A stretch of DNA of 5,627 bases, taken from a bacterium (GTDB lineage: Bacteria; Cyanobacteriota; Vampirovibrionia; Obscuribacterales; Obscuribacteraceae). The notes beneath the pieces were generated by a model, which ran no database searches, was not told the DNA's origin, and saw only the letters and a program-made list of their open reading frames with translations. The stretch is from contig JAUIJG010000350.1 of assembly GCA_030431355.1 (NCBI GenBank), positions 1 to 5,627 on the forward strand, written 5' to 3'. Shown here in pieces: positions 5,149-5,627 of the stretch. Position 1 is the stretch's first letter, and every line of letters starts with the position of its first letter. A program made the position numbers and the translations under genes.

Positions 5149-5228
5149 TCCGCTGCGGATCTTAAATATCCGTTGCGGCTTTTAAATTTCCGTTGCGGAC
5201 CTTAAATATCCGTTGCCGATCATTAATA
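5149..5228. repeat. 20-bp tandem repeat, four units, each a small dyad plus an AT-rich spacer
   Basis: Units start at 5149, 5169, 5189 and 5209, with approximate consensus TCCGYTGCGGAYCTTAAATA. Units 1 and 3 contain the perfect dyad TCCG-YTG-CGGA; units 2 and 4 each have one mismatch in it. The 20-bp period is close to two helical turns, so the dyads face the same side of the DNA. The array lies between the convergent ends of the genes at 4653-5093 and 5241-5627, not at an obvious promoter. Confidence 0.93.
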
Positions 5229-5240
5229 GAGAAATAGAAA

Positions 5241-5627
5241 TTAGAGGAATGGAACTGAACGACCACGGCCAGCTTTGCGTAATTTGCTTATTCTCGCAAA
5301 GAGGCTTTCATCTCTTTCCAGAACAGGCGCGCCGTAGAGTTCATAGTCTCTGTACTTACTTTTCCATTTAGGAAATAGTGCCTGGAGCCAGCCGGGCATG
5401 AATATCAGCTGCGCTTTGAGAGCTCTTCGTTCGATTCGGTCGAAACCGAGAGCCACAAATTGTTCTTGCACATAGCCCAAGGGACCGAGAAACCAGAGAG
5501 CCTTGAGATACTTTCCAACTCTGTCATCCACCAGCTTTCGTTTACGTGGACAGGCACTTCGAAACTCAACTTCAACCTCACCAAATTTGAATGATGTTCG
5601 GCTGCCGTCGGAATAGAATATGACTTT
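5241..5627 (-). CDS. Hypothetical protein, C-terminal 128 residues (5' end beyond the window)
   Basis: I do not recognise this protein. The frame is open from the right edge (AAA at 5627) to TAA at 5243-5241. A GTG at 5531 is the first in-frame start codon in the window, but 32 codons upstream of it are open and protein-like (KVIFYSDGSRTSFKFGEVEV), and no clear Shine-Dalgarno precedes the GTG. The gene therefore most likely begins outside. The visible part starts with a beta-rich segment (KVIFYSDGS, FGEVEVEF), then a basic patch (CPRKRKL, about 26-32), then an aromatic and basic region (LWFLGPLGYVQEQF, GWLQALFPKWKSKYRDYELYG), ending in a basic tail (ISKLRKAGRGRSVPFL). No membrane helix is evident. 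It could be a nucleic-acid-associated protein from its charge, but that is a guess. Confidence 0.6.
   Translation of the reverse strand, partial: KVIFYSDGSRTSFKFGEVEVEFRSACPRKRKLVDDRVGKYLKALWFLGPLGYVQEQFVALGFDRIERRALKAQLIFMPGWLQALFPKWKSKYRDYELYGAPVLERDESLFARISKLRKAGRGRSVPFL

Overview
The window comes from a bacterial chromosome of roughly balanced base composition. It carries two recognisable housekeeping-type genes and two genes I do not recognise, separated by unusually repeat-rich and structured intergenic DNA. The lineage cannot be fixed from the sequence. The large ribonucleotide reductase subunit is the long, double-ATP-cone type known from Pseudomonas aeruginosa. The sirtuin resembles Escherichia coli CobB, including its unusual cysteine spacing. 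Neither is enough to name a taxon.

Layout, left to right. Positions 1-2899 (minus strand) hold nrdA, the class I ribonucleotide reductase alpha chain. It is complete at its N terminus and cut by the window edge at its very last residue(s). Its upstream leader (about 2900-3040) is dense in structure: a strong ribosome binding site, two mutually exclusive hairpins, a 12-bp direct repeat containing a Shine-Dalgarno-like core, a 9-bp long-range stem and a possible 14-19 residue leader peptide whose stop codon touches the hairpin switch. This is the best candidate here for an undescribed regulatory element. Positions 3041-3601 contain no convincing gene, only scattered small repeats and a weak NrdR-box-like site. 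Positions 3602-4345 (minus) encode a CobB-type class III sirtuin.

Positions 4346-4652 hold two unrelated short tandem-repeat arrays (15 bp x 4 and 28 bp x 3.3). Positions 4653-5093 (plus) encode an unrecognised 146-residue charged protein. Positions 5149-5228 hold a 20-bp x 4 array of a small palindrome plus an AT-rich spacer. Positions 5241-5627 (minus) are the 3' end of another unrecognised gene that continues past the right edge.

Functionally, nrdA supplies deoxyribonucleotides, and its small-subunit partner nrdB probably lies just off the left edge (inference). CobB removes acyl groups from lysines using NAD+. cobB and nrdA point the same way but are 702 bp apart, so they are probably separate transcription units, although their translation starts share an 11-nt stretch. 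The orphan plus-strand gene is flanked on both sides by repeat arrays sharing the core CGYTGCG, which may mark it as a distinct unit.
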